NCBI RefSeq assembly: GCF_028816475.1
Contig: NZ_CP118247.1
Coordinates: 744,001-808,000 of the forward strand
Length of the DNA: 64,000 nucleotides
Direction: 5' to 3'
DNA from: Devosia rhodophyticola
GTDB lineage: Bacteria > Pseudomonadota > Alphaproteobacteria > Rhizobiales > Devosiaceae
Shown: piece by piece, positions 52,693 to 61,621 of the stretch
How the letters are laid out: each line of letters opens with the position of its first letter
Numbering within the stretch: position 1 is the first letter of the stretch
Notes under the pieces: generated by a model
The model's input: only the letters and a program-made list of their open reading frames with translations
Databases searched by the model: none
What the model was told of the DNA's origin: nothing
Position numbers and translations under genes: made by a program

Positions 52693-53388
52693 TTAGTTGC
52701 CGTTGTCGTTACGGCCCAGAACATTGTTGACGTCGGAGCCGATGAGACCATCGCTGTTTGGCGTCGCACGTCCAAGTGCCTGACGAACATCGAGCGGGCA
52801 CTTTGGATCGCTCAACGCGACCAATTCACCATTGGCAGCCTTGCAGACCGTGTCGCGACCGCCAACCGTGGTGAAATATTCATCGGGCGGCAGATAGAGC
52901 GGCCGCTTGCCATTGACCTTGACCGATTTGTTCGCCGCCATCATGCGCGCGGTCAGGGCACGCGATTCAACTTCGGTCAGTGGACGACCCGAGAGCGAGC
53001 GCAAATCGACGACGCGTGCATTGCGCAGGCGCGACAGATCAGCCTCGGTCAGATTGGACGTATCAATCTGGACGCTATCGCTATCCACCGGCAACTGGTT
53101 GGCAATCGAAGTGGTTGGGGTGGGAAGGCTGGCAGTACTGCGCGGCAGCGCCAGAGGCGCGCGGGGCGTGGTCGGCTCTTCCTTGGGCGGGCCTTTCGGG
53201 ATCAAGCCAACGCCCTGAGCGGTCGAAGTGATCACCTCGCGCTCAAAGGTTCCGGGATCGGAGAGCGCATTGGTGCCTTCAACCGTCGTGCAACCGGCAA
53301 GGGCCACCAGCACCAACAGGCCAAAGGCCACACGGCCTGTCCGGGTTCCGGCCGAAAGAGCAATCTGCCCGGTCAATCCATTGCGCAT
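52693..53388 (-). CDS. Putative lipoprotein of unknown function
   Basis: The 231-residue protein has a basic N-terminus, a hydrophobic helix and the lipobox LVALAGC (Cys at about 33), so it is exported and lipidated. A Pro/Thr-rich linker follows (about 68-95), then a C-terminal domain with LPPDEYFTTVGGRDTVCKAANGELVALSDPKCPLDVRQAL holding two Cys. No known domain is recognised. It sits between rluB and lspA on the same strand; the neighbouring gene lspA encodes the peptidase that would process it. Confidence 0.8.
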   Translation of the reverse strand: MRNGLTGQIALSAGTRTGRVAFGLLVLVALAGCTTVEGTNALSDPGTFEREVITSTAQGVGLIPKGPPKEEPTTPRAPLALPRSTASLPTPTTSIANQLPVDSDSVQIDTSNLTEADLSRLRNARVVDLRSLSGRPLTEVESRALTARMMAANKSVKVNGKRPLYLPPDEYFTTVGGRDTVCKAANGELVALSDPKCPLDVRQALGRATPNSDGLIGSDVNNVLGRNDNGN

Positions 53389-53511
53389 GAAACGTCCTTC
53401 AAAGCTATCGGCGGCGCTTATAGCGCATTGTCGCGCCTAAGACCAGATTCTGGCAGTAAAGTGTTCGACCGGGATTTGCCCCAACAAGCGTGCCCCATAC
53501 GACACATATTT

Positions 53512-54069
53512 TCAGGTCTTTGCGGCACGGGGGCGACCCACGCCCAGCAGGTCGAGAATCAACAGAATGACGCCAAAGGTGATCGCCACATCGGCAAGGT
53601 TAAAGATATAGAACCCCTGCCCGCCAATATGGAAATAGAAAAAATCAGCGACTGCACCATAAAGATAGCGATCCAGCGCATTGGAGAGCGCGCCGCCGAT
53701 GCAGAGTGCCAATCCGACGCGGATCAGTTCGCTATCGGCCTTGAACCACCAAAATGCCAAAGCCACAATGGCGATGGCCATAACAAGGCCCAATGCCCAG
53801 ACCGGCAGACCATCCAGCAGGCCATAGGAAATGCCGGTATTCCAGGTCAGCACGTAATCAAAAAAGCTGGTGACGTGGGTGATTTCGCCGCCGCGCCAGC
53901 CGGTCATCGAAAACGGCACATAGCCCGAAAACGGAGTGACGCAGACCGATTGCCCCGGCGCAATGCAGTCGGCGGCAATATGATAGGCCTTTTGCGCCCG
54001 GTCGAAGCCAAACGCCAGAATGGCGGCGACGAGCGAGACGTAAATGGCTGAAAGCGATTTTAGCGTCAT
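53512..54069 (-). CDS. lspA: Lipoprotein signal peptidase
   Basis: LspA cleaves the signal peptide of prolipoproteins at the inner membrane. The 185-residue protein has four transmembrane segments. The catalytic Asp pair is expected in GGALSNALDRYLYGAVADFF and IFNLADVAITFGV. A periplasmic loop with two Cys (about 34-45) is longer than in E. coli. ATG 54069 is supported by GGAGG eight bases upstream. It lies downstream of ileS, the classical order, separated by a strong palindrome. Confidence 0.94.
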   Translation of the reverse strand: MTLKSLSAIYVSLVAAILAFGFDRAQKAYHIAADCIAPGQSVCVTPFSGYVPFSMTGWRGGEITHVTSFFDYVLTWNTGISYGLLDGLPVWALGLVMAIAIVALAFWWFKADSELIRVGLALCIGGALSNALDRYLYGAVADFFYFHIGGQGFYIFNLADVAITFGVILLILDLLGVGRPRAAKT

Positions 54070-54083
54070 TGCCCGTTCCTCCC

Positions 54084-54117
54084 CCTTCAGCCCTCCCCGC
54101 AGGCGGGGAGGTGAAGG
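54084..54117. repeat. Strong intergenic palindrome between ileS and lspA
   Basis: CCTTCA and CCTCCCCGC (54084-54100) pair with GCGGGGAGG and TGAAGG (54103-54117), giving a 15-bp stem with one 2-base bulge and a 2-base loop. It resembles dispersed extragenic palindromes of Hyphomicrobiales. Lying in the ileS-lspA spacer, it may stabilise or partly terminate the ileS message. Confidence 0.7.
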
Positions 54118-54146
54118 GAGAGATGCCAATATTGGAACGCCCATGG

Positions 54147-57100
54147 CTAGAGACCGGCAGCGGCGCGTTCGCGCAACGCCTGAGCGTCGCGCGGGGTGAC
54201 ATCTGGATAGTCGGGGTCCGAGCCTACTTCGGGCAGCACTTTCCACGAGCGGGCACAGCGGGTGCCCGGGGCCATGGCGGGGACAACCGCGACCTCAGCA
54301 ATGTCGTCGAGCCGGAAGGCGTTTTCCGGGCCCTGCCCTGCAATGATCTCAATGGCCGAGGTGATGGCGATATCGGCAAAATCATGCCCATCAATGGCGG
54401 CCAGAAGATCGGGATCGGCGACATAGACTTTGGGGGCGGCTTCAAGCGAGGAGCCAATGCGCTTTTCGCGGCGTTCGATTTCAAGCGCGCCGGTGACAAC
54501 GCGGCGCACTGTGCGGATTTTGGCCCATTTGGCGGCCAGATCGGGGTTGAGCCAAGTTTTTGGCACGTCGGGGAACAAACGCAAATGCACCGACGAATCC
54601 TTGCCCGGGTGGCGCTCGAGCCATACCTCTTCCATCGTGAAGACCAGAATGGGCGCGAGCCAAGCCGTCAGGCAATCAAACAGGTGATTGAGCACTGTCA
54701 GGCCAGCGCGGCGACGGGTCGAGGAGATCGGATCGCAATAGAGCGCGTCCTTGCGGATGTCGAAATAAAAGGCCGATAGCTCGATGTTCATGAAATTGGA
54801 GATCAGCGAGACGATCTTTTTATAGTCGAAATCATTGTAAGCCTGGCGCACCTGGACATCGAGTTGAGCCAGTCGATGCAGCATCAGGCGTTCGAGTTCG
54901 GGCATATCGGCAAAGTCGACAGCGTCAGCAGGATCGTAATGGGCAATATTGCCCAACAGCCAGCGCAGCGTGTTGCGCAGCTTGCGATAATTATCGACCG
55001 TGGTCTGGATGGCTTCCTTGCCCAGGCGCTGGTCTTCCCAATAATCGGTCGAGGCCACCCAGAGTCGCAGGATATCGGCGCCGTACTGCTTGATGATGTC
55101 CTGCGGGGCAACGGTATTGCCCAGCGATTTGCTCATTTTCTTGCCGTTGCCGTCCATAGTAAAACCATGGGTGAGCACAGCGTCATAGGGCGCGCGGCCA
55201 CGGGTGGCGCACCCTTCAAGAAGCGAAGAATGGAACCAGCCGCGATGCTGGTCCGAGCCTTCGAGATAAAGCGAAGCGGGCCATTTGAGGTCGGGCCATT
55301 TCTGCCTGTTTTCGAGGACGAAAGCGTGTGTCGAGCCGCTATCGAACCAGACATCGAGAATGTCGCGGACCATATCGTAATCGTCCGGATTATGCCGGTC
55401 TTTCAGGAAGCGCTCCTTGGCGCCATCGGCGAACCAGGCGTCGGCCCCTTCGGCGGCAAAGGCGTCGACGATGCGGTGATTGACCACTTCATCAACAAGA
55501 ATTTCGTTGCTGTGTTTTTTGACAAAGACCGAGATGGGCACGCCCCAGGCGCGCTGGCGGCTGAGGACCCAATCGGGGCGGTCAGCGATCATGGCGCGGA
55601 GACGGTTTTGACCGGCACCGGGGACAAAGCGGGTGGCGTCGATGGCGTTGAGCGCGCGGGAGCGCAGGGTGTCACCCGCTTTTCCGGCAATGTCGCGATC
55701 CATATAGACGAACCATTGCGGGGTGTTGCGGAAGATCACCGGCTTTTTGGAGCGCCATGAATGGGGATAGGAGTGTTTGACGCGGCCACGGGTAAAAAGA
55801 GCATTGCGTTCGATCAACGCCGCTATGACTCGCTGGTTGGCGTCGCCAGTCTTGCCCGAGTCATCTATGACGCGCGCGCCCTCGAGGCCGGGAGCGTCGC
55901 TGGTGTAAAACCCAGCGTCGTCGACGACATAGGGGATTTTGGTGTCGATGCCACGCTCGCCCAACAGACGAGCGGAATCCATCCAGATGCCAAAGTCATC
56001 CAAACCATGGCCGGGGGCGGTGTGGACAAAGCCAGTACCGGCATCGTCGGTGACGTGCTCGCCATCGAGAAGCGGGACGTCAAAGTCATAGCCTCCAGCG
56101 AGCCCACGCAACGGATGATTGAGGGTTAGGGAGCCAAAATCGTGGGCAGAAACGTCGAAAAGCCTTTTGAATTGCACCTTAGCTTTAGCAGCGCATTCAT
56201 CCACCAGCTTGTCAGCGAATATGAGCTTTTCGCCCGGTTGCGGTCCGAAATCGTTTGTCGCTTCAATTATTTCGTAAAGCCCATAAGCAATTTTTGACGA
56301 GAACGAAATCGCACGATTGGCAGGAATGGTCCAAGGTGTGGTGGTCCAAATGACGAGCACTGCGCTCCCGAGCGCCGAAAGATAACTTTCAAGTTCCTCG
56401 GTCTTGGCGGTATCCCGTTCTATCCCGCTATCTACTTGGAGGGGCTTCGAGCGGGCGAATTTTGACGAATGGGCATTGGCGATTTGGCTAGTATCCAGTT
56501 CTGACACCGGAAACTTCACCCAGATGGTGTCACTTTGGTAGTCGGCATATTCGATTTCGGCTTCGGCGAGGGCGGTGCGTTCGACGACGGACCACATGAC
56601 GGGTTTGGAGCCGCGATAGAGTTGGCCGGAGGTGGCGACTTTCATCAGCTCGTTGGCGATGGTGGCTTCGGCATCAAAACTCATGGTCAGATAGGGATTT
56701 TCCCAATCGCCGAGCACGCCGAGGCGCTTGAATTCCTCGCGCTGCACATCGACCCATTTGGTCGCAAAGGTGCGGCATTCCTGACGGAATTCATTGACAG
56801 GGACTTCGTTTTTGTCGCGACCCTTGGCGCGATATTGCTCTTCGATTTTCCATTCAATCGGCAGGCCATGGCAATCCCAGCCCGGCACATAGGCCGAATT
56901 ATAGCCCATCATCTGCATGGAGCGGGACACAAGATCCTTGACGGTCTTGTTGAGCGCGTGACCGATATGAATGTTGCCGTTGGCGTAGGGAGGGCCATCG
57001 TGCAGGGTGAACTTTGGCCGATCCCTGGCCTGTTCGCGCTGCATGGCGTAAATATCCATTTCCTCCCACCGGGCGAGCCAGTCGGGCTCGCGCTTGGGTA

Positions 57101-57188
57101 ATCCGGCGCGCATGGGAAATTCAGTTTGCGGCAGGAAAAGCGTGGCCGAATAATCGGTTTCGGTAGGGGCGGAATTGGTGTCGGTCAT
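54147..57188 (-). CDS. ileS: Isoleucyl-tRNA synthetase
   Basis: IleS charges tRNA-Ile. The 1013-residue class I enzyme has H74-I-G-H77 in [16 protein letters not shown] near residue 684 ([10 protein letters not shown]), the editing domain with [16 protein letters not shown], and an anticodon-binding C-terminus. ATG 57188 gives MTDTNSAP. Compared with relatives, about 45 extra residues (about 222-268, [14 protein letters not shown] onward) lie just before the WTTTPWT motif, encoded by visibly AT-richer DNA (about 56130-56560). It precedes lspA, and its leader holds an opposite-facing terminator hairpin. Confidence 0.96.
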   Translation of the reverse strand: MTDTNSAPTETDYSATLFLPQTEFPMRAGLPKREPDWLARWEEMDIYAMQREQARDRPKFTLHDGPPYANGNIHIGHALNKTVKDLVSRSMQMMGYNSAYVPGWDCHGLPIEWKIEEQYRAKGRDKNEVPVNEFRQECRTFATKWVDVQREEFKRLGVLGDWENPYLTMSFDAEATIANELMKVATSGQLYRGSKPVMWSVVERTALAEAEIEYADYQSDTIWVKFPVSELDTSQIANAHSSKFARSKPLQVDSGIERDTAKTEELESYLSALGSAVLVIWTTTPWTIPANRAISFSSKIAYGLYEIIEATNDFGPQPGEKLIFADKLVDECAAKAKVQFKRLFDVSAHDFGSLTLNHPLRGLAGGYDFDVPLLDGEHVTDDAGTGFVHTAPGHGLDDFGIWMDSARLLGERGIDTKIPYVVDDAGFYTSDAPGLEGARVIDDSGKTGDANQRVIAALIERNALFTRGRVKHSYPHSWRSKKPVIFRNTPQWFVYMDRDIAGKAGDTLRSRALNAIDATRFVPGAGQNRLRAMIADRPDWVLSRQRAWGVPISVFVKKHSNEILVDEVVNHRIVDAFAAEGADAWFADGAKERFLKDRHNPDDYDMVRDILDVWFDSGSTHAFVLENRQKWPDLKWPASLYLEGSDQHRGWFHSSLLEGCATRGRAPYDAVLTHGFTMDGNGKKMSKSLGNTVAPQDIIKQYGADILRLWVASTDYWEDQRLGKEAIQTTVDNYRKLRNTLRWLLGNIAHYDPADAVDFADMPELERLMLHRLAQLDVQVRQAYNDFDYKKIVSLISNFMNIELSAFYFDIRKDALYCDPISSTRRRAGLTVLNHLFDCLTAWLAPILVFTMEEVWLERHPGKDSSVHLRLFPDVPKTWLNPDLAAKWAKIRTVRRVVTGALEIERREKRIGSSLEAAPKVYVADPDLLAAIDGHDFADIAITSAIEIIAGQGPENAFRLDDIAEVAVVPAMAPGTRCARSWKVLPEVGSDPDYPDVTPRDAQALRERAAAGL

Positions 57189-57234
57189 TGCGGGCAATCA
57201 ATCGAGGAATTGTTGTGGCCGCCTTGTAGCAAGG

Positions 57235-57274
57235 GCGGGCCCAAGGAGCAAAGGTTTTGGACCCGCAGTTTTTT
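57235..57274 (+). terminator. Rightward intrinsic terminator between ileS and the SDR gene
   Basis: GCGGGCCCAA (57235-57244) and TTGGACCCGC (57257-57266) form a 10-bp stem with one G-T pair, followed on the + strand by AGTTTTTT (57267-57274), a textbook intrinsic terminator. No rightward gene precedes it; both neighbours are leftward. It may stop antisense transcription, or its stem may serve the leftward SDR mRNA, which lacks a U-tract on that side. Confidence 0.6.
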
Positions 57275-57276
57275 GG

Positions 57277-58134
57277 TCAGTTCAGGAAGCGCTCGATCAC
57301 CAGTGCCTGAAGCTTTTTGCCGTCGGGATCGGTGCTGGTCTTGAGGCTGGTCAGTTCCTCGGCCCAGGCAGAGGTGCGGATGCGTACAGGCGGATTGGGA
57401 TTGGCAACAACGCCAGTGACGACGGCGGCGCATTCGTGCGAATCCTGATAGGCATCGGAAGCCCCTTGGCGGGTGCTGCTGCCACCTATGTATTTTTCGA
57501 GGATAGGCTTGTACTCATCGTCGAGCATGCCGCCGGTCGCCGCGACACCAGCCATGACATTATTTGCAAATTCGGTGCGGATGCCACCGGGTTCGACGGC
57601 GGTAAAATTGATGCCGAAGGAAGGCGTCACATAACTGGCTAGCGCCTCAGTATAGCCTTCGACGGCAAATTTGGCAGCGCAGTACAATTCGTTGAACGGC
57701 TGGCCGACGAGGCCTCCGACCGAAGTGATGTTGATGATATGGCCGCTGCGGGCGGCGCGCATATGGGGCAGAACAGCCTTTGTGGCGCGCACAACGCCGT
57801 GGAAATTGACGTCCATGACCCAGTTGATTTCGTCTTCGCTTGCCTGTTCGGTGGTCCGGACAAAACCGGCACCGGCATTATTGATCAGGACATCTATGCG
57901 TCCTTCGACGGCGATGATCCTGGCAACGGCATCGCTGACGCTTTCGCGTTTTTGTACGTCCAGCTTTAAAACATTGAGCGATACATTGGCGGCTTTGGCG
58001 GCTGCGTCAAGCGCGCCGCGCTTGTCCAGATTGCGCATGGTGGCATAGACGGTGTGGCCGATTTCGGCCAGTTGCACAGCAATGTCTATTCCCAGCCCCG
58101 TTGAGGTGCCGGTGACAAGTATGATTTTGCTCAT
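57277..58134 (-). CDS. SDR family oxidoreductase
   Basis: The 285-residue classical short-chain dehydrogenase has the cofactor motif VTGTSTGLGIDIA (TGxxxGxG) at about 6-18, NNAG near 83 and catalytic Ser-Tyr-Lys with ITSVGG and Y-C-A-A-K near 145-160. The ARMNLDKR-like region after beta-2 (MRNLDKRG) suggests NADP. The substrate is unknown. It starts at ATG 58134, ten bases after the ribF stop, and may be in the ribF transcript. Confidence 0.88.
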   Translation of the reverse strand: MSKIILVTGTSTGLGIDIAVQLAEIGHTVYATMRNLDKRGALDAAAKAANVSLNVLKLDVQKRESVSDAVARIIAVEGRIDVLINNAGAGFVRTTEQASEDEINWVMDVNFHGVVRATKAVLPHMRAARSGHIINITSVGGLVGQPFNELYCAAKFAVEGYTEALASYVTPSFGINFTAVEPGGIRTEFANNVMAGVAATGGMLDDEYKPILEKYIGGSSTRQGASDAYQDSHECAAVVTGVVANPNPPVRIRTSAWAEELTSLKTSTDPDGKKLQALVIERFLN

Positions 58135-58144
58135 TGGATTTCTT

Positions 58145-59120
58145 TCAGTCTGCGAAAAAACCGATATGGGCATCGAGCCCGCTGATCGGAAGTGCTGTGG
58201 TCAGTATTGTTTTTGCAGCGGCGCTATCGCGGTCCATGGCGGCAATCAGATCGGGCAATCCTGAAAAGACCTCCTGTCCGCGAATATGGCCTACCAGGGC
58301 AACAGACAGGGTTTTACCGTAAATATCCTCGGAAAAATCGAACAGGTGCGTTTCAAACGGCGGTAGTTGATTGTTGAACATTGGTTTGCCATAGGCGGCA
58401 ACACCATTGAAGCGCCGATCACCGAGCATGGCGCGCACGGCATAAACGCCCTGAGCCAGATGAAAGCCGGGCGGCGTGCACAGATTGGCCGTGGGATAGC
58501 CCAGCTCGCGACCACGGCGATCACCCTCAATCACCACCCCATCAATGAACCAGCGATAGCCGAGCAGTTGATTGGCCCTGTCGACATCCCCTCCCCCAGC
58601 GCGGCGCGGATCAGCGAGGAAGAAATGATATCGACCCCCTCCCCGATCAGATCGAGCGTTTCAACACCAAAGCCTTCGGCGATGCCCGAAGCCTTGAGGA
58701 AATCGGGGTGCCGCGACGGCCACGACCGAAATGGAAATCGGAGCCGACGATGACGCCCGACACTGCCAGCGCCTTGACGAGAAAACGTGAGACAAAATCT
58801 TCGGCCTCGATCTGGGAAAAATCGCGGTCAAACGTCATGACAACAATGCCATCGAGCCCCAGCGCCTTGGCCAGTCGGGCCTTGGCGTCGCCATCGGTCA
58901 GGCGGAACATGAAGGGTTCGGGCGCAAAGACATCGCGCGGATGCGGCTCGAAGGTCAGGACAATGGCGGGCACGCCCTGTTCGGCAGCGCGCGTCTTGAG
59001 CGTTTCCATGACGTGCTGATGGCCGCGATGAAAGCCATCGAAATTGCCGATAGCCACCATAGCGCCGCGCATGGCGTCGGGGACTGCATCAAGATTTGAC
59101 AGGCGGATAAAGTCGGTCAC
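58145..59120 (-). pseudogene. ribF: Riboflavin kinase/FAD synthetase with two frameshifts as sequenced
   Basis: RibF makes FMN and FAD from riboflavin and is normally essential. The FAD-synthetase half (start 59120) has VAIGNFDGFHRGHQHV and VIVGSDFHFGRGRRGTP; the riboflavin-kinase half (ending 58145) has RRGRELGYPTANL and YGKTLSVALVGHIRGQ. They lie in different frames. One base is missing at the G/C run 58705-58708, after which the expected DFLKASGIAEGFGVETLDLI reads in a second frame, and another is missing in the runs 58588-58597, after which DVDRANQLLGYRW resumes in a third. Restoring both gives one normal RibF of about 325 residues. A genuine double null is unlikely for this gene, so sequencing error is favoured. 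Confidence 0.9.
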
Positions 59121-59189
59121 GCGGGGCTAGGTCCTCTGCTGGCGCGCAGGCGGGGCGCAAGGTGCATCGACGCAACGCATATTGCAACC

Positions 59190-60050
59190 CTACCAGACAA
59201 GGCGTGGCAAAAAGCCAGCCAGACGGGCGCCGCTGGGCGCCACCAACGCCTCGATGACGGCGGCATCAGGATTGGCGAAAGCATCAATTTCGGCGGCATG
59301 GATCGAGCCAGAGACAAACAGCAGATCAATGCCAAAACCGGCCGCGCCGGTTGCGTCGGTCCGCACACTGTCGCCAACCCCCAGAATGCGGGGCTTTTCG
59401 AGTTTTCGACCCGCGGCCACCTCGGCCAATCGAAAGGCTTCGTCATAAATGGGGGCAAAGGGCTTTCCTGCCATTTGCACTGTACCGCCCCGTTCAGCGT
59501 AATAATCGCCAAGGGCGCCGCCGCAATAAATCAGCTGGTCGCCATGCTCGACAACCTTGTCGGGGTTGGCGCAGATCATGGGCAGGTTGCGTTCTAGCCA
59601 CTGGGCAACACGCGGGGCGTAGACCTCTGGTTCCTCATCGTCGTGGTCAAGATCGGTTACCACCACCACTTCGGCTTCGGCGGCTTGCCCGCGCACGAGA
59701 CCCAGACCTTCATAGAGGGCATCATCGTTGGTTTGGGGGCCGACATGATGAATGATCCGGCCCTTGTATGGCGCCAGTAAAGCGCGCGTCGCATCACCCG
59801 ACGACACGATGGCATCCCAAGCGGTGCGCGGCACGCCCAACCGATCCAGCATCTCGATAATGGGTTGGGAAGGAACGGGCGCATTGGTGATCAGCACCAC
59901 GACACCGCCCTGGGCGCGATAGTTGACCAGCGCTTCGACGGCGGCTGGAAAGGCCTTGATGCCGTTGTGGATGACGCCCCATACATCGCAAAGCAACGCG
60001 TCATAGGATGGGGCGAGATGGGCGAGATTGGAAAGCTGGGTGGAGGGCAT
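59190..60050 (-). CDS. HAD-superfamily hydrolase, TIGR01459 type
   Basis: The 286-residue protein has HAD motif I D-V-W-G-V (LLCDVWGVIHNG at 19-30), motif II VLITNAP near residue 52 and motif IV ILGVGDSVRTDATGA near 222-236. It belongs to the alphaproteobacterial HAD-IIA group (TIGR01459), related to nucleotide or sugar phosphatases; the substrate is unknown. It lies upstream of ribF on the same strand, a frequent neighbourhood in Hyphomicrobiales, with 69 bases between them. Confidence 0.87.
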   Translation of the reverse strand: MPSTQLSNLAHLAPSYDALLCDVWGVIHNGIKAFPAAVEALVNYRAQGGVVVLITNAPVPSQPIIEMLDRLGVPRTAWDAIVSSGDATRALLAPYKGRIIHHVGPQTNDDALYEGLGLVRGQAAEAEVVVVTDLDHDDEEPEVYAPRVAQWLERNLPMICANPDKVVEHGDQLIYCGGALGDYYAERGGTVQMAGKPFAPIYDEAFRLAEVAAGRKLEKPRILGVGDSVRTDATGAAGFGIDLLFVSGSIHAAEIDAFANPDAAVIEALVAPSGARLAGFLPRLVW

Positions 60051-60160
60051 GAAAACCTGAGGTCTGGAGGGGCTGCCGTGGATTTGGCAGTTTTTGCAGA
60101 ATAATCAAGTCATAAGAACGTCGACTAGACCAAAGTGCGGGTCAATGCGGACAACCAAGC

Positions 60161-61393
60161 CTACATTTCGGCGCGGCGCGGCATCATGGCCGACGGAACA
60201 CGGTCGACGCCAAGATCCGGGCGGATTGGACCGGCACTTGCAATGTGGGTGCCCTGCGCCAGAACAATTCCGTCTTCAAGCAACTCAAGTATCTGGGCTT
60301 CGCGCGTCACATTGGTTGCCAGAAGCTCGATCCCGAACCGGCCGAGATAATCGGCAATATCGGAGGGATGAAAATCAGTCAGTGTCTCGGGCGATGAGAT
60401 GAACTGGGCAGCATCGACCCGCAGCGAGCGCACCGACCGGGCGGCCAATTCGGCAACATCATTGCGCAACGATCGGGTTTTGGACAGCGAGAAGCCAATG
60501 CCCTTTTTGACCATGGCAGCAATAACTGCGCGCTCGACGCTGTTCAGATGGCCCCAATCTGAATCCGCGATCAAAAATACCAGACCGCCGCAAACGGCAC
60601 GGTTGGCTTCAAGCGTTGCGAGAAGTTGCTCTGCGCCATTGGCATCGCTCAGAGTGGCCCGAGACAATGGGATAAACAGATTGGATGCCTGGCCATTTGT
60701 GCGGGCGCGCCGGGCAATGGTAACCGCTTCCATCAGGGCCAGTTGTTCGATCTGACGAACCACATCCTCACCGCCTCGACGCGGCATGAAGTCGATCTGA
60801 TCGGCCAAATCGCCGTCTTCAAGCATCAGGCGCGGAACGAGATCGTGACCAAAAGCGCGGCGCTGAGGTAGTTTTACGGTTTGCAGGACGTGGAAAATCA
60901 GACGATTTTCAGTCAGCGACTGGCGCAATTGGGCCAGTGATATCCTGGGCTCGGGTTCGCGAACCGGCGCTTCGATGGCGGGGGCAACAGGTGCGGGACG
61001 CTCGGGTTCGGAAGATGTCGTTTTGCCGCGATCCTCGATTTCCGAGACAGCTTCGGCCACCTGCCGAATGACGGTGCCAAGAACCGAAATGTCGGCTTCC
61101 ACGCCTTCGAGGCGCGGGCCAGCATCAATATCGGCCATGGCATTGATCCGCTGTCCGAGGACGGCACCGGCCTGGGCGTCGGTCGAAAGCAGCCGCGACA
61201 AGTCCTCAATGGCGCGTTCGAGCCGGTTCTCGGCGCGCTGGCGCAGTTGGCGTTCCACCAGAACCACCGCGACGCAGGCGAACATGACCGCAACCAGAAA
61301 TGATTCCAGCGGGGTCAGGGTCAACCCGTAATAGCCAGTGGCCCCCAAACCGAGGGCAGCCAGCGCGATAAAAACATAAACCAGTGACTGCAC
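60161..61393 (-). CDS. Membrane-anchored degenerate EAL-domain protein, TipF-like
   Basis: The 410-residue protein has two N-terminal transmembrane helices (about 3-24 and 29-47), a coiled coil (about 48-75 and 100-122), a Pro/Glu-rich linker and a C-terminal EAL fold (about 150-390). The catalytic EAL motif is not conserved (GHDLVPRL at that place), so it is probably a c-di-GMP binder or structural protein rather than a phosphodiesterase. This layout matches Caulobacter TipF, which helps position the flagellum. It is divergent from a sigma-54 activator, which fits a motility role, but this is inference. Confidence 0.7.
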   Translation of the reverse strand: MQSLVYVFIALAALGLGATGYYGLTLTPLESFLVAVMFACVAVVLVERQLRQRAENRLERAIEDLSRLLSTDAQAGAVLGQRINAMADIDAGPRLEGVEADISVLGTVIRQVAEAVSEIEDRGKTTSSEPERPAPVAPAIEAPVREPEPRISLAQLRQSLTENRLIFHVLQTVKLPQRRAFGHDLVPRLMLEDGDLADQIDFMPRRGGEDVVRQIEQLALMEAVTIARRARTNGQASNLFIPLSRATLSDANGAEQLLATLEANRAVCGGLVFLIADSDWGHLNSVERAVIAAMVKKGIGFSLSKTRSLRNDVAELAARSVRSLRVDAAQFISSPETLTDFHPSDIADYLGRFGIELLATNVTREAQILELLEDGIVLAQGTHIASAGPIRPDLGVDRVPSAMMPRRAEM

Positions 61394-61621
61394 GAGCGGT
61401 CTCGGGCTCCATTGCCGAAGATTCGGTTACTTCTCTTAGCATCATGGTTAAGAGCGCAAAAGCGGACTGTGGCCGCTATGCAGTATTGTTTTCATCGAGC
61501 TCAAGGCAAAAGCGGAACGGATTATTTACTCTGTTCGTCAACAATCGGGAAACCAAGCGGGCGGTGCGCCCACATCGAACCTTGGCCGAAATTGAAATAC
61601 GACGAACAAGGACTGGGCTCC

